64,000 nucleotides of DNA, from positions 55,049,486 to 55,113,485 of the forward strand of contig CM034533.1 of NCBI GenBank assembly GCA_020002185.1, given 5' to 3'. How positions within the stretch are numbered: the first letter of the stretch is position 1; each line of letters opens with the position of its first letter. The position numbers were made by a program, and so were the translations under genes. The notes beneath the pieces are model-generated. The model was not told the DNA's origin and made no database searches. It saw only the letters and a program-made list of their open reading frames with translations. The DNA comes from Paraescarpia echinospica (taxonomy: Eukaryota > Annelida > Polychaeta > Sabellida > Siboglinidae). This document shows positions 11,144-22,500 of this stretch, one piece after another.

Positions 11144-13530
11144 ACTGTAGGCCCATTCGCATACGTTGTTTTGAATAAAATTGGATTCATGCGGAACCGT
11201 AAGATAACTGCTTGTTCCTCTATGATGACTAGTGTTTGTATTACGTCGGAATATTGCACAATAACTCGTTCTGACGCTCGTTTCGACCCCAAAGCTATAC
11301 TTGTAAACATGCTTTGAATGCATGGAAAGGGTCGGCCTGATGCGAGTTTGAGTCATAAGTGACGTCACATCTCGGCATCCCGAAAAGCGCGTCAAAAATA
11401 TGCATATTCGAAAATGTCCGGATGTACAGCATAAAATGTGGAATTTCTAATTCATTGAATTTGTTTTGTTTGGTGGACGTGGAAATAGATAGCAGGATGT
11501 AATATAACATAAATTCAAGCAATAGATGTATCATGATTCATCCAGTGGGTGCATTTATGAATTAATTATGCCATAAATTCAGGTATATAGGTCAAATGTG
11601 AAATATAGGTCAAATAAATAGGTCAAGTTCTAATAGCCGTTTAAAGGTTGCATAGTATTAAATTCATTACATTGGCAATATTCATACTTCAAACGTTAAC
11701 AGTGCTCATTACCTAATTAATTTTCAGCTAAATGATGCCATTAATAAGAATTAATCCCATGCTGTGGACCAAATCTAGGTCAAAAGTGGAAAGTAGGTCA
11801 ACTGTGAAGGTCAAGTCAAGGTCACCAAAAATTGACATTTCCTTAAGTGTTGCACCATTTTTGATTTCACATACGTAAGTTAAAAGGTTCCAATGTTATT
11901 ACTATTTTCCAATCAAATAAATGCAGTCCTCGTGCAGACTGTGCACAAGAAATGGACTGAAAACCAATAGACAAAAAATGCCACCATTTTAAGATTTAAA
12001 AGTTGAATAGCACCGCAAATATTGAAGATAAAAAAAAATTCAAAAAGGGTAGTAAACTACATATCATTATCCATCATGTAGCACCATTTAAATGATGATA
12101 TAACATATTCTATTTTTTTGTTGACATACCTAGTACTGTAGGCCCATTCGCATACGTTGTTTTGAATAAAATTGGATTCATGCGGAACCGTAAGATAACT
12201 GCTTGTTCCTCTATGATGACTAGTGTTTGTATTACGTCGGAAAATTGCACAATAACTCCTTCTGACGCTCGTTTCGACCCAAAAGCTATACTTGTAAACA
12301 TGGTCTGAATGCATGGAAAGGGTCGGCCTGATGCGAGTTTGAGTCATGACATAAGTGACGTCACATCTCGGCATCCCGAAAAGCGCGCCAAAAATATGCA
12401 TATTCGAAAATGTCCGGATGTACAGCATAAAATGTGGAATTTCTAATTCATTGAATTTTTTTGCTTGGTGGACGTGGAAATAGATAGCAGGATGTAATAT
12501 AACATAAATTCAAGCAATAGATGTATCATGATTCATCCAGTGGGTGCATTTATGAATTAATTATGCCATAAATTCAGGTATATAGGTCAAATGTGAAATA
12601 TAGGTCAAATAAATAGGTCAAGTTCTAATAGCCGTTTAAAGGTTGCATAGTATTAAATTCATTACATTGGCAATATTCATACTTCAAACGTTAACAGTGC
12701 TCATTACCTAATTAATTTTCAGCTAAATGATGCCATTAATAAGAATTAATCCCATGCTGTGGACCAAATCTAGGTCAAAAGTGGAAAGTAGGTCAACTGT
12801 GAAGGTCAAGTCAAGGTCACCAAAAATTGACATTTCCTTAAGTGTTGCACCATTTTTGATTTCACATACGTAAGTTAAAAGGTTCCAATGTTATTACTAT
12901 TTTCCAATCAAATAAATGCAGTCCTCATGCAGACTGTGCACAAGAAATGGACTGAAAACCAATAGACAAAAAATGCCACCATTTTAAGATTTAAAAGTTG
13001 AATAGCACCGCAAATACTGAAGATATCAAAAAAATTCAAAAAGGGTAGTAAACTACATATCATTATCCATCATGTAGCACCATTTAAATGATGATATAAC
13101 ATATTCTATTTTTTTGTTGACATACCTAGTACTGTAGGCCCATTCGCATACGTTGTTTTGAATAAAATTGGATTCATGCGGAACCGTAAGATAACAGCTT
13201 GTTCCTCTATGATGACTAGTGTTTGTATTACGTCGGAAAATTGCACAATAACTCCTTCTGACGCTCGTTTCGACCCAAAAGCTATACTTGTAAACATGGT
13301 CTGAATGCATGGAAAGGGTCGGCCTGATGCGAGTTTGAGTCATGACATAAGTGACGTCACATCTCGGCATCCCGAAAAGCACGCCAAAAATATGCATATT
13401 CGAAAATGTCCGGATGTACAGCATAAAATGTGGAATTTCTAATTCATTGAATTTTTTTGCTTGGTGGACGTGGAAATAGATAGCAGGATGTAATATAACA
13501 TAAATTCAAGCAATAGATGTTTTTATTCCC
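11144..13530 (+). repeat. Tandem repeat, ~990-996 bp period, 2.4 copies
   Basis: CTGTAGGCCCATTCGCATAC recurs at about 11145, 12135 and 13131. The copies are nearly identical over their whole length, including the flanking spacer, so the duplication is recent. The third copy runs into the true right end of foldback element 1. Confidence 0.92.
11586..11826 (+). promoter_or_regulatory. Cluster of AGGTCA half-sites (first copy)
   Basis: Seven AGGTCA motifs in the same orientation occur within about 240 bp, including TCAAGGTCA, the extended half-site bound by ERR/SF-1-type nuclear receptors. The same cluster recurs in the second tandem copy (about 12575-12820). The motif match is direct, function is speculation. 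Confidence 0.35.
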
Positions 13531-13531
13531 T

Positions 13532-13662
13532 TTAAGCTTACTATATTATCGGAACTCATTTCCTATACTTTACTGTATATGGAAATAATGTTGGATTGTC
13601 CTAGGATGACATTAAATGTGGTGGCTGTATTACTGAAGTGATCATAAAGCGAGATTCGACTG
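13532..13662 (+). mobile_element. Same MITE, right part
   Basis: After TTAA it reads ATTTCCTATACTTTACTGTA, GGTGGCTGTATTACTGAAGT and ends AGATTCGACTG, as in the intact copy at 41980-42159. Some internal bases are missing. Confidence 0.75.
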
Positions 13663-14172
13663 AGCTAATAGCCTGGTAGATGGCAACACTTGTTTGCAAT
13701 ATGGGTGCCATTGGCCCATTAACAATGAGAAAAGTACTACAAATTTACACAGATTTTCAGGTTAAATGTAGTTAAATGTGGCATGTCTGGTTATAAAGTT
13801 ACTACTGTAGTCATGACACGGGCATGCCTGGATAAAGGTCATCTTTATTTTTCCTACTTCACAAGAAAAATAGCCATTCATCACGCACATGAATCAACTG
13901 ATCCAGTGTGACCCATAATTCAATATAATACGTTACACAACAACAACCAAATAAGAAAGTGAACCAAGCAGAATGCATATTCCTCATCTATTGCCATTAC
14001 ATAAGTTCAATGTCAACCCAAGTTCCGTAGTTCAAAGTTCAGTTTACCGACACTTTTTTAATCTCGTGCATTCACTTGGCTATCCACTTGAGTGCATACT
14101 TAACGCTGAGCCGCAACAGACGGCTACACAATGAGAATTTAATAATTTTTTTACAAAACAATGGCGTATCTG

Positions 14173-14178
14173 TTTATT
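14173..14178 (-). terminator. Candidate polyadenylation signal of IRS
   Basis: AATAAA on the minus strand lies about 95 bp after the IRS stop codon. A second one lies near 13846-13851. Either could end the transcript, and no transcript evidence is available here. Confidence 0.45.
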
Positions 14179-14271
14179 TCATTGGGGTCTACTGTTTGTT
14201 AAGGTTAGATAAAGTTGTGTTGGACAGGATCACCTGGCGAAATTCCCGTTTTGTTACTATCCTCTGGAACA

Positions 14272-16213
14272 TCACAACTCAAATGGTAGCCTCTTTTCTT
14301 TGTGTGCCTTTTTAAGTTCTTCCGACTTAACAAAGTCGATCTGTGCATAAGACAATGGTGCTTCTTTGTCGTCAACAGCCGGTGGTAAATAGAAGTCCTT
14401 CACTGGCTGAGGTTTGTCGCCATTATCTGCCGGTGTGCTCAGATCCAACGTTGCGTAGTGTAACTCCGGCTGCTGGGAGTCTATGGCACATATGGAACCC
14501 TTCGACGAGTGACGCGAACTGAGGAGATTATGTTCTGACGATGCCGTGCAGACCTGAGGTGACTTCCGCAACGACCCGACGTCCATGGATAGCAAACAGC
14601 TCACGCTGGAGCGGTGGGGCACCCCCGTAGCATCACAGCTAACCGCTAGGGGGCGCTCACTTCCTATGGCGGGCATTGCTGACATCGACATCAGACTGCC
14701 AGTGCTTCCGCGAGAGGTCAATTTGGCGTTTCGCGCTGGACGTCTGGCGATGTCCGAACCTGACTCAGATTTAACCAGTCCCTTCCCGCTGGACATAGTC
14801 ATGGTCAGATGACCTCGTGGCGATGCGGGACTGGTTAGGGCGATGTCAAACGGCGGCGGCAGCGTCGACAATGACGTCGTAGATGGCATAGTTATGTCAA
14901 ACGGAGGTGGCATTGTTGTCGTTGCTGATGTTGTTACAATGATAGGAGAGCTGGCTGCTAAAGAGCCCTGATCAGAAGACGGAATGGTGACGGGGGCAGT
15001 GTTTGACCCTCGCATCATGTCAAATGGGTCCAGCGTCACCAACGGGACACCCAGGTCGAACGGAGGAAGCGTCGGCGACTGCGATGCAGCGTCCTGCGAC
15101 TTTGGTGTCACTGGTGACAGACACGGACTAAATGGTGGCGGTGTCGTGAACGTCAGCGATGATGATTTCTTGACGCAGCAACTGCTGCTGCTTGAGTCCG
15201 AGTCATGACGCGTCGGTGAGTGCGACGCCACCGACGCATCATCCTGCTTCTTCTTGTCGCTGCCTTTTTTCATGTTAGGCGGCACCGGGATTGGTTTAGT
15301 GGGGGGTGTTCTTCTATGTGGGACGGACGTAGGCAGCTGTGGCACTGCCTTAGAATGTACAACAGACACGCCGTGGGACTCCGGGGGAGTCTTTGAACGT
15401 ATGTTCGACCTCTCAAGTGGCGTTGCTGAATGTACGCTTGACTCAACAGGTGGCTTGGGTGTACATTTTGAATGTGAGCTCGATTCAATGGGAGACTCTG
15501 ATACCGTTTTTGAATGTGGGCTTGTGGCGACAGGAGGCTCCGGTATTTTCTTTGAATGTAGGCTAGATTCAACAGGTGGAACAGGTATCGTCTTTGAATG
15601 TACACCGGAAGCACCAACCGGTGAAGACGAGGGCCATGTAGGTGAGGGGGTCTGCGGAAACCCTACATTTACGTAATCATGTTTCACCGGTCTGCCACCT
15701 GGATGCGTTGTGGTAGTGGTGGGCTTGCCAGCGGTTGTGGTGGACCGTAGAATGTCGTTGTGGACTACACTAGCAACCTTCTCTAGCACGAGCGGGCGTT
15801 GCACGGCTGAATCACGGGTCGTCGATCCAGGCGAATACGCAACATACGAGTCGTCTCGACTCGCCCCCGAGTGGGGCGGTTGGGAACTACTGTTCGTCCG
15901 TCCTTTGCCATTGCTACCGTCAGGCGATATTCGACTTGCAATCGCCTTACTGTAGTTGATATCGACATACTCGCCGTCCGAACCTTTCCCCCCCGACGAT
16001 GTGACCTTGCTGGTCTTATCCGATGACGACGACCCCCGGCTCTGTGAACTCAGCGAATCAGACGATGACCCTGACGACTTCATCATCGAGGTTGGTGTTC
16101 GACGACCTTTTGCTCTCCTCTTTGAAGGTCGTTCCAGCGACTGGTGGTGCACGACAGACCTGGTAGGTGGCGTCTCTATAGGGGCGACTTCCATTGCCAT
16201 GTATTCGTCGCTG
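14272..16213 (-). CDS. IRS: IRS terminal exon: proline-rich repeats, Grb2 and SHP2-type sites
   Basis: The exon begins [10 protein letters not shown] after an AACAG|CAG acceptor and ends in TGA at 14272-14274, giving the last 646 residues. The open frame continues upstream to 16386, but those 57 codons are intron read-through. Visible features are EYVDINY, DYVNVGF (Grb2-type YxN), a run of HSK/PPVESS repeats (about 15280-15620), repeated PPFD/DPF segments (about 14830-15070), and C-terminal LHYATLDL and LSYAQIDF, which match the paired C-terminal SHP2-type sites of IRS1. The final residues are basic ([13 protein letters not shown]). Confidence 0.95.
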
Positions 16214-16559
16214 CTGTTGAACACATAACATACGACATTATTAAACAATTCCACGTTACACATATCAACAAACAAGACGGTTTCCCGGAGTATTCGTAAA
16301 TGATGTTTGTTGCGATGAACATTTGAAACAGCTTTTCGTGTTAACACATGTAAACGTCTCCAACTGACTGGCAGTCCAAGGACCAATCACAGAAAATACG
16401 CGTCATGTCATGAACAATCGATTCATGTCCATCTAAAACCCATAAGAACCATTAACCAATGGGGAATTAAAAAAAACAAAGGCGTTACTTTTCTTTCAAA
16501 GGGTCGATTAATCCCTCAATGTTTGGTGCCCAAGATACAAAGTGTGTAGGAGGAAAACA

Positions 16560-16592
<33 letters not shown>

Positions 16593-19500
16593 GAGATAAA
16601 CGAATCATGCACATAACGGGATGTAATTAGAAATGTTGTTCCTATGAACTCGTGTCTGGGTAGTGGAGTTTACAGATCACTACTGGTGATATTTTTGTCA
16701 TGAACATGTTCAGTTTATTCAATACTAATGTCAGACATCTTACTGGAGTTCTCACCTAGTATTTATTTAGTATGATGATCAGTCATGAAAGTTCAAACAT
16801 AAGACATCTTGTGGCAACAAAAACGAAAACAATTTATTCGACTCAACTGTCGGTCGTCACATGTGCTACTGCTGTTCTAAATGCACGTGTTGTAAACTAC
16901 GCCCTGCTCGGACTATGGCGTGACACGTCACATCGCATTAACCAGGGCCGGGCCCCACCACAGTGTCAACTACACTTGCACTACCATTCAGACCGTCAGT
17001 CTGTCCCTCTAGCTGCCCTAAACACCAGAGGGCGTAACAGGTAGTAAGTAAGAAAGTCTGTTCCTCTACCCGCAATTAGCAACCGTAGTAATTTGTAACA
17101 GGAAGTCTGCTGTGTTGAACGTGGGGTAATGGGAAGTTGATGACCATCAAAGGGTATTGCGGTTCACTCACCCGACTGGGCTATATTGCCAATAAAGCTT
17201 GTTTTGAAACCGAGTACCGTGCAACACGCTTATAACGAACACGGATACAACGAATTGACGGATATAACGAAACAATTTCTTACGTATGGATTTTCCCCCT
17301 ATCATTTCCATTATAAGCGTTCACGCATATTACGAACACAGGTATAACGAATTCACGGTTATTAACGAACACCTTTTCCCGAAAAAATTTTGCCGTATAA
17401 CAAATTTCTGTCCAACTGAAAATCGCCCAGTTGTTCGCAAATACTTCCCGCATGTGACCTGGAAGCCATGCCGTGGCCGCACAGAGCGCCAGTGCCAAAG
17501 TAATTAGGTCAATGAGGGAACTCATCCGTAACAGGGCTACACAGTCAGATGATGCTACAGCGCACTGCGACTGGCTTGATGAGTTCCTTTTGTTTGGTGC
17601 CCTAGTCAACAGCAAACAAACGTCAATGGAGGACTTCTCCAAACAGATTAACTGGTGTCATTCTGTGTGTGTTAGGTCAATGAGGAAAATCATCAAAGGT
17701 GATTGTTAGCTGCGCGTTATACGACAGTTCGTCCGTAACAGGGCTACGCAGTCATACGATGCTGCAGCGCACAGGCACACTGCAACTGGCTTGAGGAGTT
17801 CCTGTGTTGTCTGGTGCCCTAGCCAACAGCAAACAAACGACAATGGAGGACTTCTTTAAAGCAGATTAACTGGTGTAATTCTGTGTGTGTTGTACAAGAA
17901 GTAGTACTAGTTACCGTGGCTCCATCCTGCCACAGTTTGTGTTTTAGTGTGCTTGGACGCTATGTGCTCGCCATGTGTCTACGACATACTGTATTTCGTT
18001 ACGTTTTCACATACGGTGGACTGCTGCGATCTTATACTATAACTACACTTAATAGTGACATTTGTAACTGTTTTGTGTCGTCTAAAAAAATGTTACACAA
18101 CAAAATGTTGTTGCGTTTGATAGACACCTGGCAAATATTTAAAAAACTGTCACATACAACACTGCCACCTAGCGGGTAAACACGTACATGCATATAACGA
18201 ATTCACGGATATAATGAACTCGTTAGCTACCCACAAAGTAGTTCGTTATAAGCGTGCTGCACTGTATTTTGTTTACCATTTAAACATGCTCTGGGGATGT
18301 GTCATACAAATTGCGAACGTTGCTACGGGCTTACTAAACACAATTTGGTGGACAGTATACCTTCATCACTGTAACTAGTCTTAGGAACATTGTGTGTAAT
18401 TAATAAATGAAAAACTAGCAACAGGCTGCCTCCTTTTAAAATAGCCACAAAAATGCACAAACAAATATTGCTAACAATTCCACAATCGCTTCCAATGGTA
18501 CCACATTTGCAGAAATTTAGAAACATCACACCCACCTGAACCGCAGGGTCTTCTCTGAATATTTCCCCGACTTGAAGGTCGCTTCAAGGGCGCGTGACGG
18601 TGACCGTGAGAGACTGGCAGACATCTCGAGGTAGTCGATACTGGCACTGGAGTTGACTGACTCCTGTGATGTTTTCTTCCCGAGCATTTTCAATGATTCC
18701 TGCGACGAATGTCGACTGTTTTCGTGTGACCCTTTCTGCTGCCGCGTGTTGCCGTAGCTTGACGACCGCGGCCGCATGTCGCCGTGCCCGAAACTTGACG
18801 TGCGTGGATGCAGCATTTCTTGACAGATCGTTGACGTCCGATGCCGGTGGTAGTCCTGCTTTCCGATGCTCGTCGTCCGTACCATCGCCTTCGCCGTGCT
18901 GGCGCTTCCGAGTCGCTGACGAAGCGACATCTCGTGTCCAAAACTCGACGCTCGATGGCGTAGTTCACGTGGGCCACCACTAGAGGTCCGCGGTCGGAAA
19001 TCACCGCCTGCACCAGTGACGCCGTCATAATGTTGTCGGACGAAATCAAATTCCATGAAGAGATCAGGCATATCCTCCTTGCGAACGCCACCGCCGCCGC
19101 CGCGTGATGCCGGCCGCACCTCGTGGTTCTGGCGGCATGTACGGGGATCAAGGCAGGGGTCAGGGAGGTGAGGAGCGCTCGAACATTTTTGTGCGACTTT
19201 CTCGATGGAGCCGCGACTACCAGTGCCACTGCTTCCTCCACTGTGCATCTCCATGTACGATTGCTTCAGGAGTTTCGATCGGAATGCCACCGGTTTACTG
19301 CCGACCGAATACGCCCTCTTGGGGAATTCGTCGGTACCAACATCTTCCGAGAGGTAGCTGTGGAACAAGAAACACATGATTAAAGATATGCGTTGAATTG
19401 TTTCTACGTTCTATGTAATACGTACCAACATAATTGTATGAGTTCTTAAGGCAGTAGTCTTGGCAATGTGTAATTGTAAGACTCCACTCCCAAGATTAAT

Positions 19501-22500
19501 ATCTTCTAGGTGATGGATATTGTCGACCCTTCCACGTATAAAGGCATTTAAGCATCCGACGTCAATCTCATCAAAACTACCTAACCCTAACTTTCATCCT
19601 ACCCTATTTCTACATGGCAGGGTAGCACGAAGCCCCGTCCTATCCTCTGCGCCATAAACCCTTACATACTAAGTTGATATCATTCGACACATGTCAGTGG
19701 GCGTTACGAGATGAGACCGTAGGTTTGAACATTTTTGAAATCGTCTTAAAAATGCTCAAACCTAAACAACAGTCATTGAGGTCAGACTACCTTACTCACA
19801 ACCATCTTATCTCGCTCGCAAAGGAGCATTCTATCTAATGATTGTGGACAACTGCATGATCACACATACACTGTATGTACAGTTGATAGCTCAGAATAAT
19901 TCAGTCAGATAACCTTCCAATGAGTATTCTAGATAATGATTCTTGACAATTGCATAATTACACATGTGTAGAGTTGTTAGCTCAGAATAATTCAGTTGGA
20001 TAACCTTGCAAAGGACCATTCTACGCAATGATTGCTGACAACTGCATGATCACAAATATAGTTGTTAGCGCAGAATAATTCAGTTTGATAACCTTGCAAA
20101 GGACCATTCTACGTAATGATTGCTTACAACTGCATGATCACAACTAAGAGTTGTTAGCTCAGAATAATTCAGTGGGATAACCTTGCAAAGGACCATTCTA
20201 CGCAATGATTGCTGACAACTGCATGATCACAAATACAGTTGTTAGCACAGAATAATTCAGTTTGATAACCTTGCAAAGGACCATTCTACATAATGATTGC
20301 TGACAACTGCATGATCACAACTAGAGTTGTTAGCTCAGAATAATTCAGTTGGATAACCTTGCAAAGGATCATTCTATGTAATGATTGCTGACAAATGCAT
20401 GATCACAAATACAGCTGTTAGCCCAGAATAATTCAGTTGGATAACCTTGCAAAGGACCATTCTATGTAATGATTGCTGACAACTGCATGATCACAAATAC
20501 AGTTGTTAGCTCAGAATAATTCAGTTGGATAACCTTGCAAAGGACCATTCTATGTAATGATTGCTGACAACTGCATGATCACAAATACAGTTGTTAGCTC
20601 AGAATAATTCAGTTGGATAACCTTGCAAAGGACCATTCTATGTAATGATTGCTGACAACTGCATGATCACAAATACAGTTGTTAGCTCAGAATAATTCNN
20701 NNNNNNNNNNNNNNNNNNNNNNNNNNNNNNNNNNNNNNNNNNNNNNNNNNNNNNNNNNNNNNNNNNNNNNNNNNNNNNNNNNNNNNNNNNNNNNNNNNNN
20801 NNNNNNNNNNNNNNNNNNNNNNNNNNNNNNNNNNNNNNNNNNNNNNNNNNNNNNNNNNNNNNNNNNNNNNNNNNNNNNNNNNNNNNNNNNNNNNNNNNNN
20901 NNNNNNNNNNNNNNNNNNNNNNNNNNNNNNNNNNNNNNNNNNNNNNNNNNNNNNNNNNNNNNNNNNNNNNNNNNNNNNNNNNNNNNNNNNNNNNNNNNNN
21001 NNNNNNNNNNNNNNNNNNNNNNNNNNNNNNNNNNNNNNNNNNNNNNNNNNNNNNNNNNNNNNNNNNNNNNNNNNNNNNNNNNNNNNNNNNNNNNNNNNNN
21101 NNNNNNNNNNNNNNNNNNNNNNNNNNNNNNNNNNNNNNNNNNNNNNNNNNNNNNNNNNNNNNNNNNNNNNNNNNNNNNNNNNNNNNNNNNNNNNNNNNNN
21201 NNNNNNNNNNNNNNNNNNNNNNNNNNNNNNNNNNNNNNNNNNNNNNNNNNNNNNNNNNNNNNNNNNNNNNNNNNNNNNNNNNNNNNNNNNNNNNNNNNNN
21301 NNNNNNNNNNNNNNNNNNNNNNNNNNNNNNNNNNNNNNNNNNNNNNNNNNNNNNNNNNNNNNNNNNNNNNNNNNNNNNNNNNNNNNNNNNNNNNNNNNNN
21401 NNNNNNNNNNNNNNNNNNNNNNNNNNNNNNNNNNNNNNNNNNNNNNNNNNNNNNNNNNNNNNNNNNNNNNNNNNNNNNNNNNNNNNNNNNNNNNNNNNNN
21501 NNNNNNNNNNNNNNNNNNNNNNNNNNNNNNNNNNNNNNNNNNNNNNNNNNNNNNNNNNNNNNNNNNNNNNNNNNNNNNNNNNNNNNNNNNNNNNNNNNNN
21601 NNNNNNNNNNNNNNNNNNNNNNNNNNNNNNNNNNNNNNNNNNNNNNNNNNNNNNNNNNNNNNNNNNNNNNNNNNNNNNNNNNNNNNNNNNNNNNNNNNAA
21701 CCACCCCCACCTAATGCCATTACATTGGTGTGACACTTGCTTCAAACCACCCCCACCTAATGCCATTACATTGGTGTGACACTTGCTTCAAACCACCCCC
21801 ACCTAATGCCATTACATTGGTGTCACACTTGCTTCAAACCACCCCCACCTAACGCCATTATATTGGTGTCACACTTGCTTCAAACCACCCCCACCTCCTA
21901 ACGCCATTACATTTGTGTGACACTTGCTTCAAACCACCCCCACCTAATGCCATTACATTGGTGTGACACTTGCTTCAAACCACCCCCACTTAACGCCATT
22001 ACATTGGTGTGACACTTGCTTCAAACCACCCCCACCTAATGCCATTACATTGGTGTGACACTTGCTTCAAACCACCCCCACCTAATGCCATTACATTGGA
22101 GTCAGACTTGCTTCAAACCACCCCCACCTAACGCCATTACATTGGTGTGACACTTGCTTCAAACCACCCCCACCTAATGCCATTACATTGGTGTGACACT
22201 TGCTTCAAACCACCCCCACCTAATGCCATTACATTGGTGTGACACTTGTTTCAAACCATCCCCACCTAACGCCATTACATTGGTGTGACACTTGTTTCAA
22301 ACCATCCCCACCTAACGCCATTACATTGGTGTGGCACTTGCTTCAAACCACCCCCACCTAATGCCATTACATTGGTGTGACACTTGCTTCAAACCACCCC
22401 CACCTAATGCCATTACATTGGTGTGACACTTGCTTCAAACCACCCCCACCTAATGCCATTACATTGGTGTCACACTTGCTTCAAACCACCCCCACCTAAT

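Larger units (their letters stand above)
9644..13531 (+). mobile_element. Foldback element 1 (TTAA target site, Kolobok-like), internally amplified
   Basis: It is bounded by TTAA at 9640-9643 and 13532-13535. The outer ends AGGAAATAAAAACA and (reverse complement) AGGGAATAAAAACA form short terminal repeats. A unique left segment is followed by a large inverted repeat. The left arm starts near 9840 and its inverted partner runs from about 10650 to 11370, over an AT-rich centre. Each arm contains a tRNA-like module. The right arm end plus a ~600-bp spacer is tandemly repeated (copies starting at about 11144, 12134 and 13130). No transposase frame is visible, so it is non-autonomous. Kolobok-type placement rests on TTAA and the terminus only. 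Confidence 0.78.

Noticed and set aside
15254..15676. 140-codon plus-strand frame and neighbours
   Set aside because: Antisense shadows of the IRS terminal exon, produced by its Ser/Pro-rich codons.
16214..16386. First 57 codons of the 704-codon frame at the IRS terminal exon
   Set aside because: They precede a good acceptor that matches the phase of the previous exon, so they are intron sequence, not a start of translation.
20638..21779. Long frames of unknown residues
   Set aside because: They cross the 1,000-N assembly gap.
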